Shown piece after piece: positions 35,826-43,908 of a stretch of DNA of 64,000 nucleotides. Source of the stretch: Pleomorphomonas diazotrophica (GTDB taxonomy: Bacteria > Pseudomonadota > Alphaproteobacteria > Rhizobiales > Pleomorphomonadaceae). The stretch is from positions 248,001-312,000 of the forward strand of contig NZ_PJNW01000009.1 of assembly GCF_002844595.1 (NCBI RefSeq). The letters run 5' to 3'. The position numbers were made by a program, and so were the translations under genes. The stretch's first letter is position 1, and the number at the start of each line of letters is the position of its first letter. The notes beneath the pieces are model-generated. The model saw nothing but the letters and a program-made list of their open reading frames with translations, did not search any database and was not told the origin of the DNA.

Positions 35826-36725
35826 ATGACCGATTTCCGAGAGACGCTGCGCGGCATCGTTGCGATGCTGCTTTGTTGCCTGTTTTTTCTGATCAACGAC
35901 ACCATCGTCAAAGCCGTGGCCGCCGACCTGCCGATCGGCGAAATTCTATTCATCCGATCGCTGATCGCCACGGTGGTGGTGATCGTTGTCGTCTGGCGGA
36001 TGGGTCTTCTGCCCAGCGTGTTGCCGCAGACCTCGCGCTTCGTCTTGACGCGCTCGATCTGCGAGGGCATCGCGACGGTGGTCTATCTCACTGGCCTGGT
36101 GCATCTGCCGATCGCCAACGCGTCGGCCATCTCGCAGGGCGCGCCGCTCGCCATCACGGCAGCCGGCGCCTTCGTGCTCGGCGAGATCGTCGGCTGGCGG
36201 CGCTGGATGTCGGTCGCCGTCGGCTTCCTCGGCATCCTGATCATCGTCCGGCCGGGACCGGACGGCTTCAACAGCTGGGCCCTGCTGCCCCTGGCCTCGG
36301 TCGGTATCGTGACGGTGCGCGAGCTCTCGACCCGCTTCATCGCGCCGGCCACCAATTCGGCAGTGGTGACGCTGGTGACCCAGGTGATGGTGACGGTGGC
36401 CTGCGGCCTCCTGTCGGCCACCGAGGTCTGGCTGCCGATGACAGCCATGCAGTTCGGTCTGATCGTCGTCGCCGGCCTCAGTTGCATCTTCGGCGTCCAG
36501 TTCTCGATCGACGCCATGCGGCACGGCGACATCTCCCTGGTCGCCCAGTTCCGCTATTCCACCATTCCCTTCGCCATCCTGCTCGGCTGGGTCATCTGGG
36601 GCGACGTGCCGGACCTTCTGACCCTCGTCGGCATCGCCATCGTCGTCGGGTCCGGCATCTACATCTTCTACCGCGAGCGGGTCCGGCACCAGACGCTCGC
36701 CAGCCGGGCGGACCCGTCGGTCTAG
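35826..36725 (+). CDS. DMT-superfamily exporter (EamA, two domains)
   Basis: Encodes 299 residues with about ten membrane segments in two EamA repeats. The first holds FFLINDTIVKAVAADLPIGEILFIRS, shown here only in part, and the second ends with the GVVGSGIYI-like segment IAIVVGSGIYIFYRERV. The ATG at 35826 aligns with family starts; an upstream start would add 33 residues. Substrate unknown; RarD, RhaT and YdcZ relatives export metabolites. Convergent with mrp. Confidence 0.88.
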   Translation: MTDFRETLRGIVAMLLCCLFFLINDTIVKAVAADLPIGEILFIRSLIATVVVIVVVWRMGLLPSVLPQTSRFVLTRSICEGIATVVYLTGLVHLPIANASAISQGAPLAITAAGAFVLGEIVGWRRWMSVAVGFLGILIIVRPGPDGFNSWALLPLASVGIVTVRELSTRFIAPATNSAVVTLVTQVMVTVACGLLSATEVWLPMTAMQFGLIVVAGLSCIFGVQFSIDAMRHGDISLVAQFRYSTIPFAILLGWVIWGDVPDLLTLVGIAIVVGSGIYIFYRERVRHQTLASRADPSV

Positions 36726-36733
36726 AAAGCAAT

Positions 36734-36762
36734 GGGCGCTCCCACCGTTTGGCGAAGCGCCC
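36734..36762. terminator. Possible terminator between convergent DMT and mrp genes
   Basis: GGGCGCT (36734-36740) pairs with AGCGCCC (36756-36762). There is no proper T run on either side, so support is modest. Confidence 0.4.
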
Positions 36763-36787
36763 TGACGCTTGGTTGCTCCAGAGAGCC

Positions 36788-37906
36788 TTACTCGATGACG
36801 ATGCGGGGGGCTACCCGCTCGGGCTTGCCGGCCAGCGTGTCGAGAACGCGGTCGGCAATGGCGAGATAGGATTCGGCATGCGGGCCGTTCGGCTCGGTGG
36901 CCACCACCGGCAGGCCGGCGTCCGACGTCTCGCGGATGCGCATCTCCAGCGGCACTTCGCCGAGGAAGGGAACGCCGATGCGGCGGGCTTCCTGCGCCGC
37001 GCCGCCATGGCCGAAGATGTCGTGATGGGTGCCGCAGTTGGGGCAGATGAAATAGGCCATGTTCTCGACGATGCCCAGGACCGGCACCTCGACCTTTTGG
37101 AACATGGCAACGCCGCGCCGGGCGTCGAGCAGGGCCAGATCCTGCGGCGTCGAGACGATGACGGCGCCGGTGAGCGGCACCTGCTGCGCCATGGTCAGCT
37201 GCACGTCGCCGGTGCCGGGCGGCATGTCGACCACCAGCACGTCGAGATCGTCCCAGGCGCTTTCGCGCAGCATCTGCGTCAGGGCGGAGACGGCCATTGG
37301 CGCCCGCCAGATCATCGGCGTCTCCTCCTCGACGAGGAAGCCGATCGACATCACCTTGAGGCCGTAGTTCTCGAGCGGCACCAGCGTGCGGTCTTCGTTG
37401 ACCTCCGGCTTCTCGCCGGAGAGGCCCATCAGGCGCGGTACCGACGGGCCGTAGATGTCGGCGTCGAGGATGCCGACCTTGAGGCCGCGCGCGGCGAGGG
37501 CGAGCGCGAAGTTGACGGCCGTGGTCGACTTGCCGACGCCGCCCTTGCCGGAGGCGACGGCGATGATCGACTTGACGCCGGGAATGCCGTTCTTGGCCGG
37601 TGCGCCATGGCTGTGGGCGTGGCCCTGGGCGGGCGGCGCCTTGGGCGCACTGCCGGGTGCCACCTCGGCGGTCAGCGCCACCGTTGCCTTGGTGACGCCG
37701 GGAATGGACTTCACCGCCGCCTCTGCCGCCGCGCGGATCGGCTCGAATCGCGAGGCCTTGTCGGCGGGCACGGAGATCGACAGCATCACCTTGCCGTCCT
37801 TCTCGTAGATGTCCGACACGGCGCCGGCCGCGACGATGTCCTTGCCGGTACCGGGCATGGTGATCTTGCTGAGGGCGGCGGCGACCTGGTCCTTGAGGCT
37901 TGGCAT
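36788..37906 (-). CDS. Mrp/ApbC/NBP35 family iron-sulfur carrier ATPase
   Basis: Encodes 372 residues. An N-terminal MIP18-like domain (about 1-90) is followed by a Gly/Pro/His-rich linker, then the deviant Walker A ASGKGGVGKSTTAVN near residue 134 and the scaffold cysteines in FICPNCGTHHDIFG. Mrp proteins carry and deliver 4Fe-4S clusters. GGAG precedes the ATG. Neighbouring mobA suggests only a loose cofactor-biosynthesis theme. Confidence 0.93.
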   Translation of the reverse strand: MPSLKDQVAAALSKITMPGTGKDIVAAGAVSDIYEKDGKVMLSISVPADKASRFEPIRAAAEAAVKSIPGVTKATVALTAEVAPGSAPKAPPAQGHAHSHGAPAKNGIPGVKSIIAVASGKGGVGKSTTAVNFALALAARGLKVGILDADIYGPSVPRLMGLSGEKPEVNEDRTLVPLENYGLKVMSIGFLVEEETPMIWRAPMAVSALTQMLRESAWDDLDVLVVDMPPGTGDVQLTMAQQVPLTGAVIVSTPQDLALLDARRGVAMFQKVEVPVLGIVENMAYFICPNCGTHHDIFGHGGAAQEARRIGVPFLGEVPLEMRIRETSDAGLPVVATEPNGPHAESYLAIADRVLDTLAGKPERVAPRIVIE

Positions 37907-38038
37907 GGCGGGCTCCGATTGGCTTTTGCTCTACCTAATCCATAATGCCGGCGATCGGGAGTGAATTTGCGGCAGGGCAATCATGCGGACGAACAGGGAG
38001 GGGTTGTCCGGTTCTGCCGAATGCCGTTCAATCGCCGC

Positions 38039-38668
38039 ATGACGAAACTGGCTGGTCTCATTCTCGCCGGAGGGCGTTCGAGCCGCATGGGCGGCGGAGT
38101 GCCCAAGGCGCTGATCGAGCTCGCGGGCACGACGCTGCTCGCGCGGACGATAGCCGTGCTTGCGCCCGAGGTGGATGACCTCGCCGTCAACCTGCCGCCC
38201 GGCGTCGATGTTCCGGATCTGGGGCTGCCGGTGGTGCGCGACGAGGCGCCCACTTTCGAGGGGCCGCTCGCCGGCGTTCTTGCCGGCCTCGTCCGCGCGT
38301 CGGCGCTGCCGGTTCGGCCGACCCACCTGCTGACCGCGCCGGTGGACCTGCCCTTCCTGCCCGCCGGACTGGCCGAGCGCTTTGCGACGGCAGCCGGCGA
38401 TCCCGACGCCATCATCCTTGCCGAAGGGCCGAGCGGACGGGCACCGCTCTCGGCGCTCTGGCCGCTTTCGGTGGCGCCGCGACTGTCGGCTTTTCTATCC
38501 GATGGAACGGAGCGGCGGGTCGGAGCCTTCCTCTCCAGAGAGCGGACCGTTAGCGTTGCCTTCGCGCCTGCCATCATCGGGGGGAGGGCGGTCGATCCCT
38601 TCTTCAACATCAATACCCCCGACGACCTTGCCGAGGCGGCCGAGCTGATAGCTCAAGGCGATCCGTGA
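38039..38668 (+). CDS. mobA: Molybdenum cofactor guanylyltransferase
   Basis: Encodes 209 residues. The GTP-binding motif is LILAGGRSSRMGG at the N terminus; then PKALIELAG, APVDLPFLP with the metal aspartate, and the end FFNINTPDDLAEA typical of MobA. It converts molybdopterin to the guanine dinucleotide form. The short distance to the divergent mrp gene makes a shared promoter region likely. An upstream ATG adding six residues (MPFNRR) is possible. Confidence 0.92.
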   Translation: MTKLAGLILAGGRSSRMGGGVPKALIELAGTTLLARTIAVLAPEVDDLAVNLPPGVDVPDLGLPVVRDEAPTFEGPLAGVLAGLVRASALPVRPTHLLTAPVDLPFLPAGLAERFATAAGDPDAIILAEGPSGRAPLSALWPLSVAPRLSAFLSDGTERRVGAFLSRERTVSVAFAPAIIGGRAVDPFFNINTPDDLAEAAELIAQGDP

Positions 38669-38953
38669 TCCTCCCGGCGTGCAGAATCCGACCCCGCGAC
38701 ATAATGTCCCCCGTTGCATCCGGTCGCGGAATAAGATGAAGATGCGGGCGGATCGGCGTCAGCACAAGGTTTAGGCAGTGCGTCGGTTCGCCGGAAGGTT
38801 CGGGCGCGCTAGGCTGCTTCAACGAAGGATCTCAACTCCTCGGACGGCTGCGCCAAAACGAACAGGGGGCCGCCCTTCGGTCGCGTTGATCGCCTGAGGC
38901 GAAGGCGCGCGCCGGAAGCGGTGGCCGGTCAAACAGGTTCAGAGGGGACAGTC

Positions 38954-39733
38954 ATGAAGTTCGCTAGGACAATCGCTACCGCCGCCGCCTTGATCGCTCT
39001 GTCGCTCGGCGGCGCGGCGGCCAAGGAGTGGAAGAAGGTCATCATCGGCACCGAGGGCGCCTATCCGCCGTTCAACTATGTCGACACCGACGGCAAGATG
39101 AAGGGCTTCGACGTCGACATCGCGCTCGCGCTCTGCGAGGAGATGAAGGTGGAGTGCGAGATCGTCGCCCAGGACTGGGACGGCATGATCCCGGCGCTGC
39201 TCGCCGGCAAGTTCGACGCCATCATCGCCTCCATGTCGGCCACCGACGAGCGCAAGAAGGTCATCGACTTCTCCGAGAAGTATTACAACACGCCGCCGGC
39301 CATCGTCGCCCCCAAGGACACCGACATCAAGGGCGTCACGCCGGAAGATCTCGCCGGCAAGGTCATCGGTGCGCAGGTATCGACCATGCATGCCGACTAT
39401 GTCGAGAAGAAGCTGACCGAGAGCGAGCTCAAGACCTATCCGACCGCCGACGAATACAAGCTCGACCTCGCCAACGGCCGCCTCGACGCCGCCAATGACG
39501 ACATCGTTGTTCTCTCCGAGTGGCTGAAGACCGAAGCCGGCGCCTGCTGCAAGGTGGTGGGTACGGTGACGCCGGTCCTCGAGATCCACGGCCCCGGCGC
39601 TGCCATCGGCGTCCGCAAGGAGGACACCGACCTGCGCGACATGTTCTCGGCGGCGATCAAGGCGATCCGCGCCAACGGCAAGTATCAGGAAGTCAACAAG
39701 AAGTACTTCGACTTCGACGTCTACGGCGGCTGA
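38954..39733 (+). CDS. Polar amino acid ABC substrate-binding protein
   Basis: Encodes 259 residues with a signal peptide of about 24 residues. The family-3 solute-binding signature is IGTEGAYPPFNYVDTDGKMKG and GFDVDIALALCEEMKVECEI, with SMSATDERKKVIDFSEKYY. The closest types are lysine/arginine/ornithine/histidine binders. GAGGGGAC precedes the ATG. Permeases follow 150 bases later, after a hairpin. Confidence 0.92.
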   Translation: MKFARTIATAAALIALSLGGAAAKEWKKVIIGTEGAYPPFNYVDTDGKMKGFDVDIALALCEEMKVECEIVAQDWDGMIPALLAGKFDAIIASMSATDERKKVIDFSEKYYNTPPAIVAPKDTDIKGVTPEDLAGKVIGAQVSTMHADYVEKKLTESELKTYPTADEYKLDLANGRLDAANDDIVVLSEWLKTEAGACCKVVGTVTPVLEIHGPGAAIGVRKEDTDLRDMFSAAIKAIRANGKYQEVNKKYFDFDVYGG

Positions 39734-39764
39734 GCCGGGGCGCTGAAAGCAACGAAACGAACCG

Positions 39765-39797
39765 GCGCGGGTTTTGCTTATTGAAGCAGGCCCGCGC
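39765..39797 (+). terminator. Intercistronic hairpin between the binding protein and permease genes
   Basis: GCGCGGG (39765-39771) pairs with CCCGCGC (39791-39797), with an inner GCTT/AAGC pair. Such hairpins after a binding-protein gene usually stabilise its mRNA or partially terminate so the binding protein is made in excess. Confidence 0.65.
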
Positions 39798-39883
39798 TTG
39801 TTGCAAGTGAAAGGCCCGCGAACAGCGGGACGGCGAATGGCGGACCGCCATCGCGACAAGACGTGGTCAGGGGGACCGGCCGG

Positions 39884-40594
39884 ATGGCCAACTATATGGA
39901 ACTGCTGTCTTTCGGGGACAGCGGCTGGGGTGACGAGTTGGCTCGGGGTGTGCTGGTGACGGTGACGCTGGCGATCGCCACTTTGCCTCTCGGCTTGCTC
40001 ATCGGCTTTCTGATCGCCCTCGCCAAGAACTCCAGCGAACCGCTGCTGCGCAACGCTGCCCACGTCTACACGACGATCTTCCGCGGCCTTCCCGAGCTCC
40101 TGACGCTGTTCCTGATCTACTATGGCGGCCAGATCGCCATGTCGGCGCTGTGGCGCCTGCTGTTCGGCTACCCCTTCGAGATCAACAGCTACCTCGCCGG
40201 CATGATCGCGCTGGCCCTGGTCTTCTCCTCCTACGCCAGCGAGGTGTTCCTGTCGGCCTTCAAGGGCATCACGCTCGGCCAGTATGAGGGCGCCTATGCC
40301 CTGGGGCTGTCGCGCTCCCGCACCATGCTCCTGGTCATCCTGCCGCAACTCGTCCGTCTGGCTCTGCCGGGCCTCTCCAATCTCTGGCTCAACCTCCTGA
40401 AGGACACGTCGCTGGTGTCGGTGATCGGCCTCACCGACCTCCTCAGGAACACCAACATCGCCGTCGGCGTCACCAAGCAGGCCTTCTTCTTCTTCTTCGT
40501 GGCCTGTTCGCTCTATCTCGTCATGTCGATCATCTCGTCCTTCGGTCTGCGCCGCGTGTCGGCCTGGGCCGAGCGCGGGCAGGGGAGGCACTGA
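39884..40594 (+). CDS. Polar amino acid ABC permease (HisQ-like)
   Basis: Encodes 236 residues with about five helices. The HisMQ signature is FRGLPELLTLFLIYYGG, and the EAA loop is EGAYALGLSRSRTMLLVILPQ. The stop overlaps the next start (TGATG). The ATG at 39884 was chosen because the first helix begins soon after it. Confidence 0.92.
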   Translation: MANYMELLSFGDSGWGDELARGVLVTVTLAIATLPLGLLIGFLIALAKNSSEPLLRNAAHVYTTIFRGLPELLTLFLIYYGGQIAMSALWRLLFGYPFEINSYLAGMIALALVFSSYASEVFLSAFKGITLGQYEGAYALGLSRSRTMLLVILPQLVRLALPGLSNLWLNLLKDTSLVSVIGLTDLLRNTNIAVGVTKQAFFFFFVACSLYLVMSIISSFGLRRVSAWAERGQGRH

Positions 40595-41421
40595 TGAGCT
40601 ATATCGACGCCCCCTCGACCGAACGGCCGCCCGCCGCCCTCCGCCGCCGCTGGACGGCCGCCCGCTTCACCGGCCTCGCGCTGATGGCGCTCTGGGCGCT
40701 GCTCGGTCTCTCCATCGTCTACATCCTCGTCGTCGGCTACGATCCCGAGAAGCTCGCCAAATATGGCCCGCGCATCCTGAGCGGCATCGGGGTGACCCTG
40801 AAGCTCGTGGTGATGTCGGTCCTGCTCGGCGCGCTGATCTCGATCCCGGTCGCTGCCGGCCGTCTGTCGAGCAATCCCATCATCGGCGGCATCGCCTTCG
40901 GCTATTCCTATTTCTTCCGCGGTACGCCGCTGCTGGCCCAGACCTTCCTCGTCTATTACGGCGCCGGCCAGTTCACCGACACCCTGAAGGCGGTCGGCCT
41001 CTGGGTGTTCTTTCGCGACGCCTATTTCTGCGCGGTACTGACCTTCTCGCTCAACACCGCCGCCTATCAGGCGGAAATCCTGGCGGGTGCCATACGGGCC
41101 GTGCCGTCGGGTCAGTGGCAGGCCGCCGATTCGCTCGGTCTGCGCCCCTTCACCACCATGTTCAAGATCGTCTTGCCGCAGGCCCTGATCACCGCCTTGA
41201 GGCCCTATGGCAACGAGGTGATTCTGATGATCAAGGCGTCGGCCATCGCCTCGATCATCACCGTGCTCGATCTGATGGGGCAGACCCGCTACGCCTTCTC
41301 CAAGACCTACGACCTGCAGATCTACATCTGGGCGGCGGTGATCTACCTCGTCACGGTCGAGGTGCTGCGGCGTCTGTGGGAGCTGATGGAACGCCGGCTG
41401 ACGCGGCATCTCCGGCGCTGA
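40594..41421 (+). CDS. Polar amino acid ABC permease (HisM-like)
   Basis: Encodes 275 residues. An N-terminal cytoplasmic extension is followed by a first helix, then the FRGTPLLAQTFLVYYGAG motif and the EAA loop WQAADSLGLRPFTTMFKIVL. It starts in a one-base overlap with the first permease. No ATP-binding subunit follows: the next gene is on the other strand. The importer therefore needs an ATPase from another locus. Confidence 0.92.
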   Translation: MSYIDAPSTERPPAALRRRWTAARFTGLALMALWALLGLSIVYILVVGYDPEKLAKYGPRILSGIGVTLKLVVMSVLLGALISIPVAAGRLSSNPIIGGIAFGYSYFFRGTPLLAQTFLVYYGAGQFTDTLKAVGLWVFFRDAYFCAVLTFSLNTAAYQAEILAGAIRAVPSGQWQAADSLGLRPFTTMFKIVLPQALITALRPYGNEVILMIKASAIASIITVLDLMGQTRYAFSKTYDLQIYIWAAVIYLVTVEVLRRLWELMERRLTRHLRR

Positions 41422-41503
41422 AGACCCGCCAAAAGAACAAGGCCCGAAGCGGTGCTCCGGGCCCTGAAGAGAGATACGCGGCTCAGCGATGGTCGCTATG
41501 CGA

Positions 41504-41779
41504 TCAATTGCAGGCGACGCGGTAGGGGCGACCGTAACGATCGTAGGCGACACAGTCTTCGCGGGGCGCCGTTGCGCCGGCCACCGCTGCGCCGCCGATG
41601 CCGCCCACCGTGGCGCCGATCAGGGCGCCCTTGCCGCCGCCGGCGATGCCGCCGATCGCCGCGCCGCCGAGCGCGCCAACGGCCGCGCCAGTGGTGACAC
41701 GCTGCTGGGTCGGCGTCTGGTTGGCACAGGCGCCGAGGCCAAGGGCCAGCGCGGTGACTGCGACTGCGAGAACTTTCAT
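41504..41779 (-). CDS. Glycine-zipper lipoprotein
   Basis: Encodes 91 residues. The lipobox is LGLGAC with Cys at about residue 20. The middle is a glycine zipper (GAAVGALGGAAIGGIAGGG onward) of about 50 residues; the end YDRYGRPYRVACN resembles rhizobial outer-membrane small lipoproteins. ATG at 41779 gives the complete lipoprotein signal. Likely inserted in the outer membrane. Function unknown. Confidence 0.85.
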   Translation of the reverse strand: MKVLAVAVTALALGLGACANQTPTQQRVTTGAAVGALGGAAIGGIAGGGKGALIGATVGGIGGAAVAGATAPREDCVAYDRYGRPYRVACN

Positions 41780-41954
41780 GATTGCCTCCAAAATCTGGTC
41801 CTGTCGGTGACTTCAACGCGCCAGCGGTGAAAGGGTTCCCCGCGCCGCGGCATCGCCGCCATCTGGTTCGTCTCCGTGCCTTCTGCTAATGCGGCTAGGA
41901 CAAGCGCCTGTGACAATAAGCGAAAACACTGCAATTGGATAGATGAGGTTGATG

Positions 41955-42824
41955 ATGGCAAAGGTCGTATTCCTCGGACTCGGCGTGATGGGCTATCCGA
42001 TGGCCGGCCACCTCCGGACGCGGGGCGGTCACGAGGTCACGGTCTACAACCGGACCGGCGCCAAGGCGGACGCCTGGGTGAAGGCCTTTGGCGGACGCGC
42101 CGCGCCGACGCCGCGCGAGGCGGCGGCGGGTGCCGACTTCGTCTTCGCCTGCGTCGGCAACGACGATGATCTTCGCTCGGTCGTGCTGGGTCCCGATGGC
42201 GCCTTCGTCGGCATGAAGCCGGGAGCGGTCTTCATAGATCACACCACCGCCTCGGCGGACGTTGCCCGCGAACTCCAGGAAAAGGCCGTCGCCCTCGGTC
42301 TCGATTTCCTGGACGCGCCGGTATCCGGCGGCCAGGCCGGCGCCGAAAACGGCGCGCTGACCATCATGGTCGGCGGCGATGACAAGAGCTTTGCCGCCGC
42401 CGAGCCGGTGATGCAGGCCTACGCCAAGATGATCGTCCATCTGGGGCCGTCCGGCTCCGGGCAGCTCGCCAAGATGGTCAACCAGATCTGCATCGCCGGT
42501 GTCGTGCAGGGGCTCGCCGAGGCCATCCATTTCGCCAAGTCGGCCGGTCTCGACGTCGAGAAGACCATCGCCGCCATCTCCAAGGGCGCGGCCCAGAGCT
42601 GGCAGATGGAGAATCGCTGGAAGACCATGACCGCCGGCAAGTTCGACTTCGGCTTTGCCGTCGACTGGATGCGCAAGGATCTCGGCATCGTCTTGGACGA
42701 GGCGCGGCGGACTGGCGCCCGCCTGCCGCTGACGGCGCTGGTCGACCAGTTCTACGCCGACGTCCAGGCGTCCGGCGGCAACAGGTGGGACACCTCGAGC
42801 CTGATCTCCCGTCTGGAGAAATGA
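41955..42824 (+). CDS. 3-hydroxyisobutyrate dehydrogenase family NAD(P)-dependent oxidoreductase
   Basis: Encodes 289 residues. The Rossmann motif is VFLGLGVMGYPMAGHLRTRG; substrate and catalytic regions are DAPVSGGQAGAENG and the lysine in GSGQLAKMVNQ. The family oxidises beta-hydroxy acids or reduces related semialdehydes (glyoxylate/succinic semialdehyde reductase, tartronate semialdehyde reductase). The substrate cannot be fixed. Three ATG codons lie close together; the third is best spaced from GAGG. Confidence 0.88.
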   Translation: MAKVVFLGLGVMGYPMAGHLRTRGGHEVTVYNRTGAKADAWVKAFGGRAAPTPREAAAGADFVFACVGNDDDLRSVVLGPDGAFVGMKPGAVFIDHTTASADVARELQEKAVALGLDFLDAPVSGGQAGAENGALTIMVGGDDKSFAAAEPVMQAYAKMIVHLGPSGSGQLAKMVNQICIAGVVQGLAEAIHFAKSAGLDVEKTIAAISKGAAQSWQMENRWKTMTAGKFDFGFAVDWMRKDLGIVLDEARRTGARLPLTALVDQFYADVQASGGNRWDTSSLISRLEK

Positions 42825-42858
42825 TCTGCAAACTGTCGAGTGGTCGGCGGCGCCCCCA

Positions 42859-42955
42859 GCATCGGACCGAAAAGTGGAATCCGGTTTTCGGAACATCCGA
42901 TGCACGACAGAAATCCAGAGCGGTGGCCCGGATACATCCGGGCATCTGCCGCTCT
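42859..42955. repeat. Two intergenic hairpins of a repeat type common in Hyphomicrobiales
   Basis: A hairpin at 42859-42903 has outer arms GCATCGGA/TCCGATGC and inner arms CCGAAAA/TTTTCGG. A second at 42917-42955 has AGAGCGG/CCGCTCT and CCCGGAT/ATCCGGG arms. The CCGAAAA-N-CCGGTTTTCGG core occurs in many rhizobial intergenic repeats. Confidence 0.7.
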
Positions 42956-43102
42956 AGCGCCCGCCGGGTGGGGCATGGGAGCCATTCGCCTTCCGCAAGG
43001 CTCGATAGCGTCCGTGCAAGCAGGCCGATAACTGAACCGAGAAGGGTAGTTTTCTCAGGCGACTAGCTGTTTTGCCTCGGCAAAAGCGTTGCCCTGGCTA
43101 AC

Positions 43103-43119
43103 ATGCAAATGACTTGCAT
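43103..43119. promoter_or_regulatory. Mur/Fur-like box upstream of mntP
   Basis: ATGCAAATGACTTGCAT is a 17-base near-palindrome matching the alphaproteobacterial Fur/Mur type TGCAAAT-N-ATTTGCA closely in the outer positions. It lies about 70 bases upstream of the riboswitch. Mur is the manganese-responsive Fur homologue in this order. A second palindrome, TTTTGCC-TC-GGCAAAA, is at 43070-43085. Confidence 0.5.
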
Positions 43120-43159
43120 TTTCAGCTAAGTATTTGAAGTTGCTTGATAATATATCTCG

Positions 43160-43300
43160 TTTCGGGTATCGAACTCGCATCGGGGAGTAGCCACCGTCGC
43201 CTGAGACGGGACCGCGTCAACATGCTCGCACTCATTGCGTGGCGCGGTCGGCCGAAAGGTCCGGCAAGACCGTGGTGACGCCATCTTCGAGCGAGGTGTG
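43160..43300 (+). promoter_or_regulatory. yybP-ykoY manganese riboswitch
   Basis: CGGGGAGTAGCC at 43181-43192 is the conserved 5' loop, and GGTCCGGCAAGACC near 43258-43271 is the conserved 3' loop with its short helix. Between them a GACCGCG/CGCGGTC hairpin forms the variable arm. The element lies ahead of mntP, its most usual target in proteobacteria: Mn2+ binding turns on efflux. Boundaries are approximate. Confidence 0.78.
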
Positions 43301-43338
43301 CCGACGTCATCCGGTTTTGCGCTCGACTGGTACCGCCG

Positions 43339-43908
43339 ATGTCTCCGATCTCCATCGCCGTGCTCGCCGTGGGCATGTCCATCGACAGCCTGCTTGCCTC
43401 GGTCGGCGGCGGCGCCAGCCTCCGGCGCCAGTGCCGGCTCTGCGATGCGATCCTGGTCGGCATTGTCTTCGCGGTCGTGCAGATGATCACGCCCTTGCTC
43501 GGCTGGGCGGCCGGTGCGGCCGCCAGCTCCTATGTGGCGAGCTTCGATCACTGGCTGGCCTTCGGCCTCCTGACGCTGGTGGGCGGCCGCATGGTTCTCC
43601 TGGCCTTCCGCGCCGAGGAGGAGGGCGCTCCGGAGGCAAGCTTCATCGGCACGCCGGTGACGCTGCTGCTCACCGCCGTGGGCACGTCGATCGACGCCAT
43701 GGCCGTCGGCGTGTCGCTCGCCTTCGTCAAGGCCAACATCGTCGTCATCGTGGCGGCGATCGGCGCGACGACATTCCTGATGTCGGCCGGCGGCGTGATG
43801 ATGGGCCGGCTGATCGGCAACAGATTCGGCCGGTCGGCCGAAGTGGTCGGCGGCCTCGTGCTCATCGGCCTCGGCTGCCTGATCCTGCGCGAGCATCTGA
43901 TCGGCTGA
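43339..43908 (+). CDS. mntP: Manganese efflux pump MntP
   Basis: Encodes 189 residues with six helices in two repeats. Each repeat has the Mn-binding Asp motif: GMSIDSLLASVGGG near the N terminus and GTSIDAMAVGVSLAF near residue 116. It exports Mn2+ and protects against manganese excess. The ATG lacks a strong ribosome binding site, consistent with riboswitch-gated translation. Its last 47 bases overlap the convergent MFS gene. Confidence 0.93.
   Translation: MSPISIAVLAVGMSIDSLLASVGGGASLRRQCRLCDAILVGIVFAVVQMITPLLGWAAGAAASSYVASFDHWLAFGLLTLVGGRMVLLAFRAEEEGAPEASFIGTPVTLLLTAVGTSIDAMAVGVSLAFVKANIVVIVAAIGATTFLMSAGGVMMGRLIGNRFGRSAEVVGGLVLIGLGCLILREHLIG

Noticed and set aside
43162-43178. tRNA-like GGGTATCGAACTCGC sequence
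   Set aside because: It lacks acceptor and anticodon stems; it is part of the manganese riboswitch leader.
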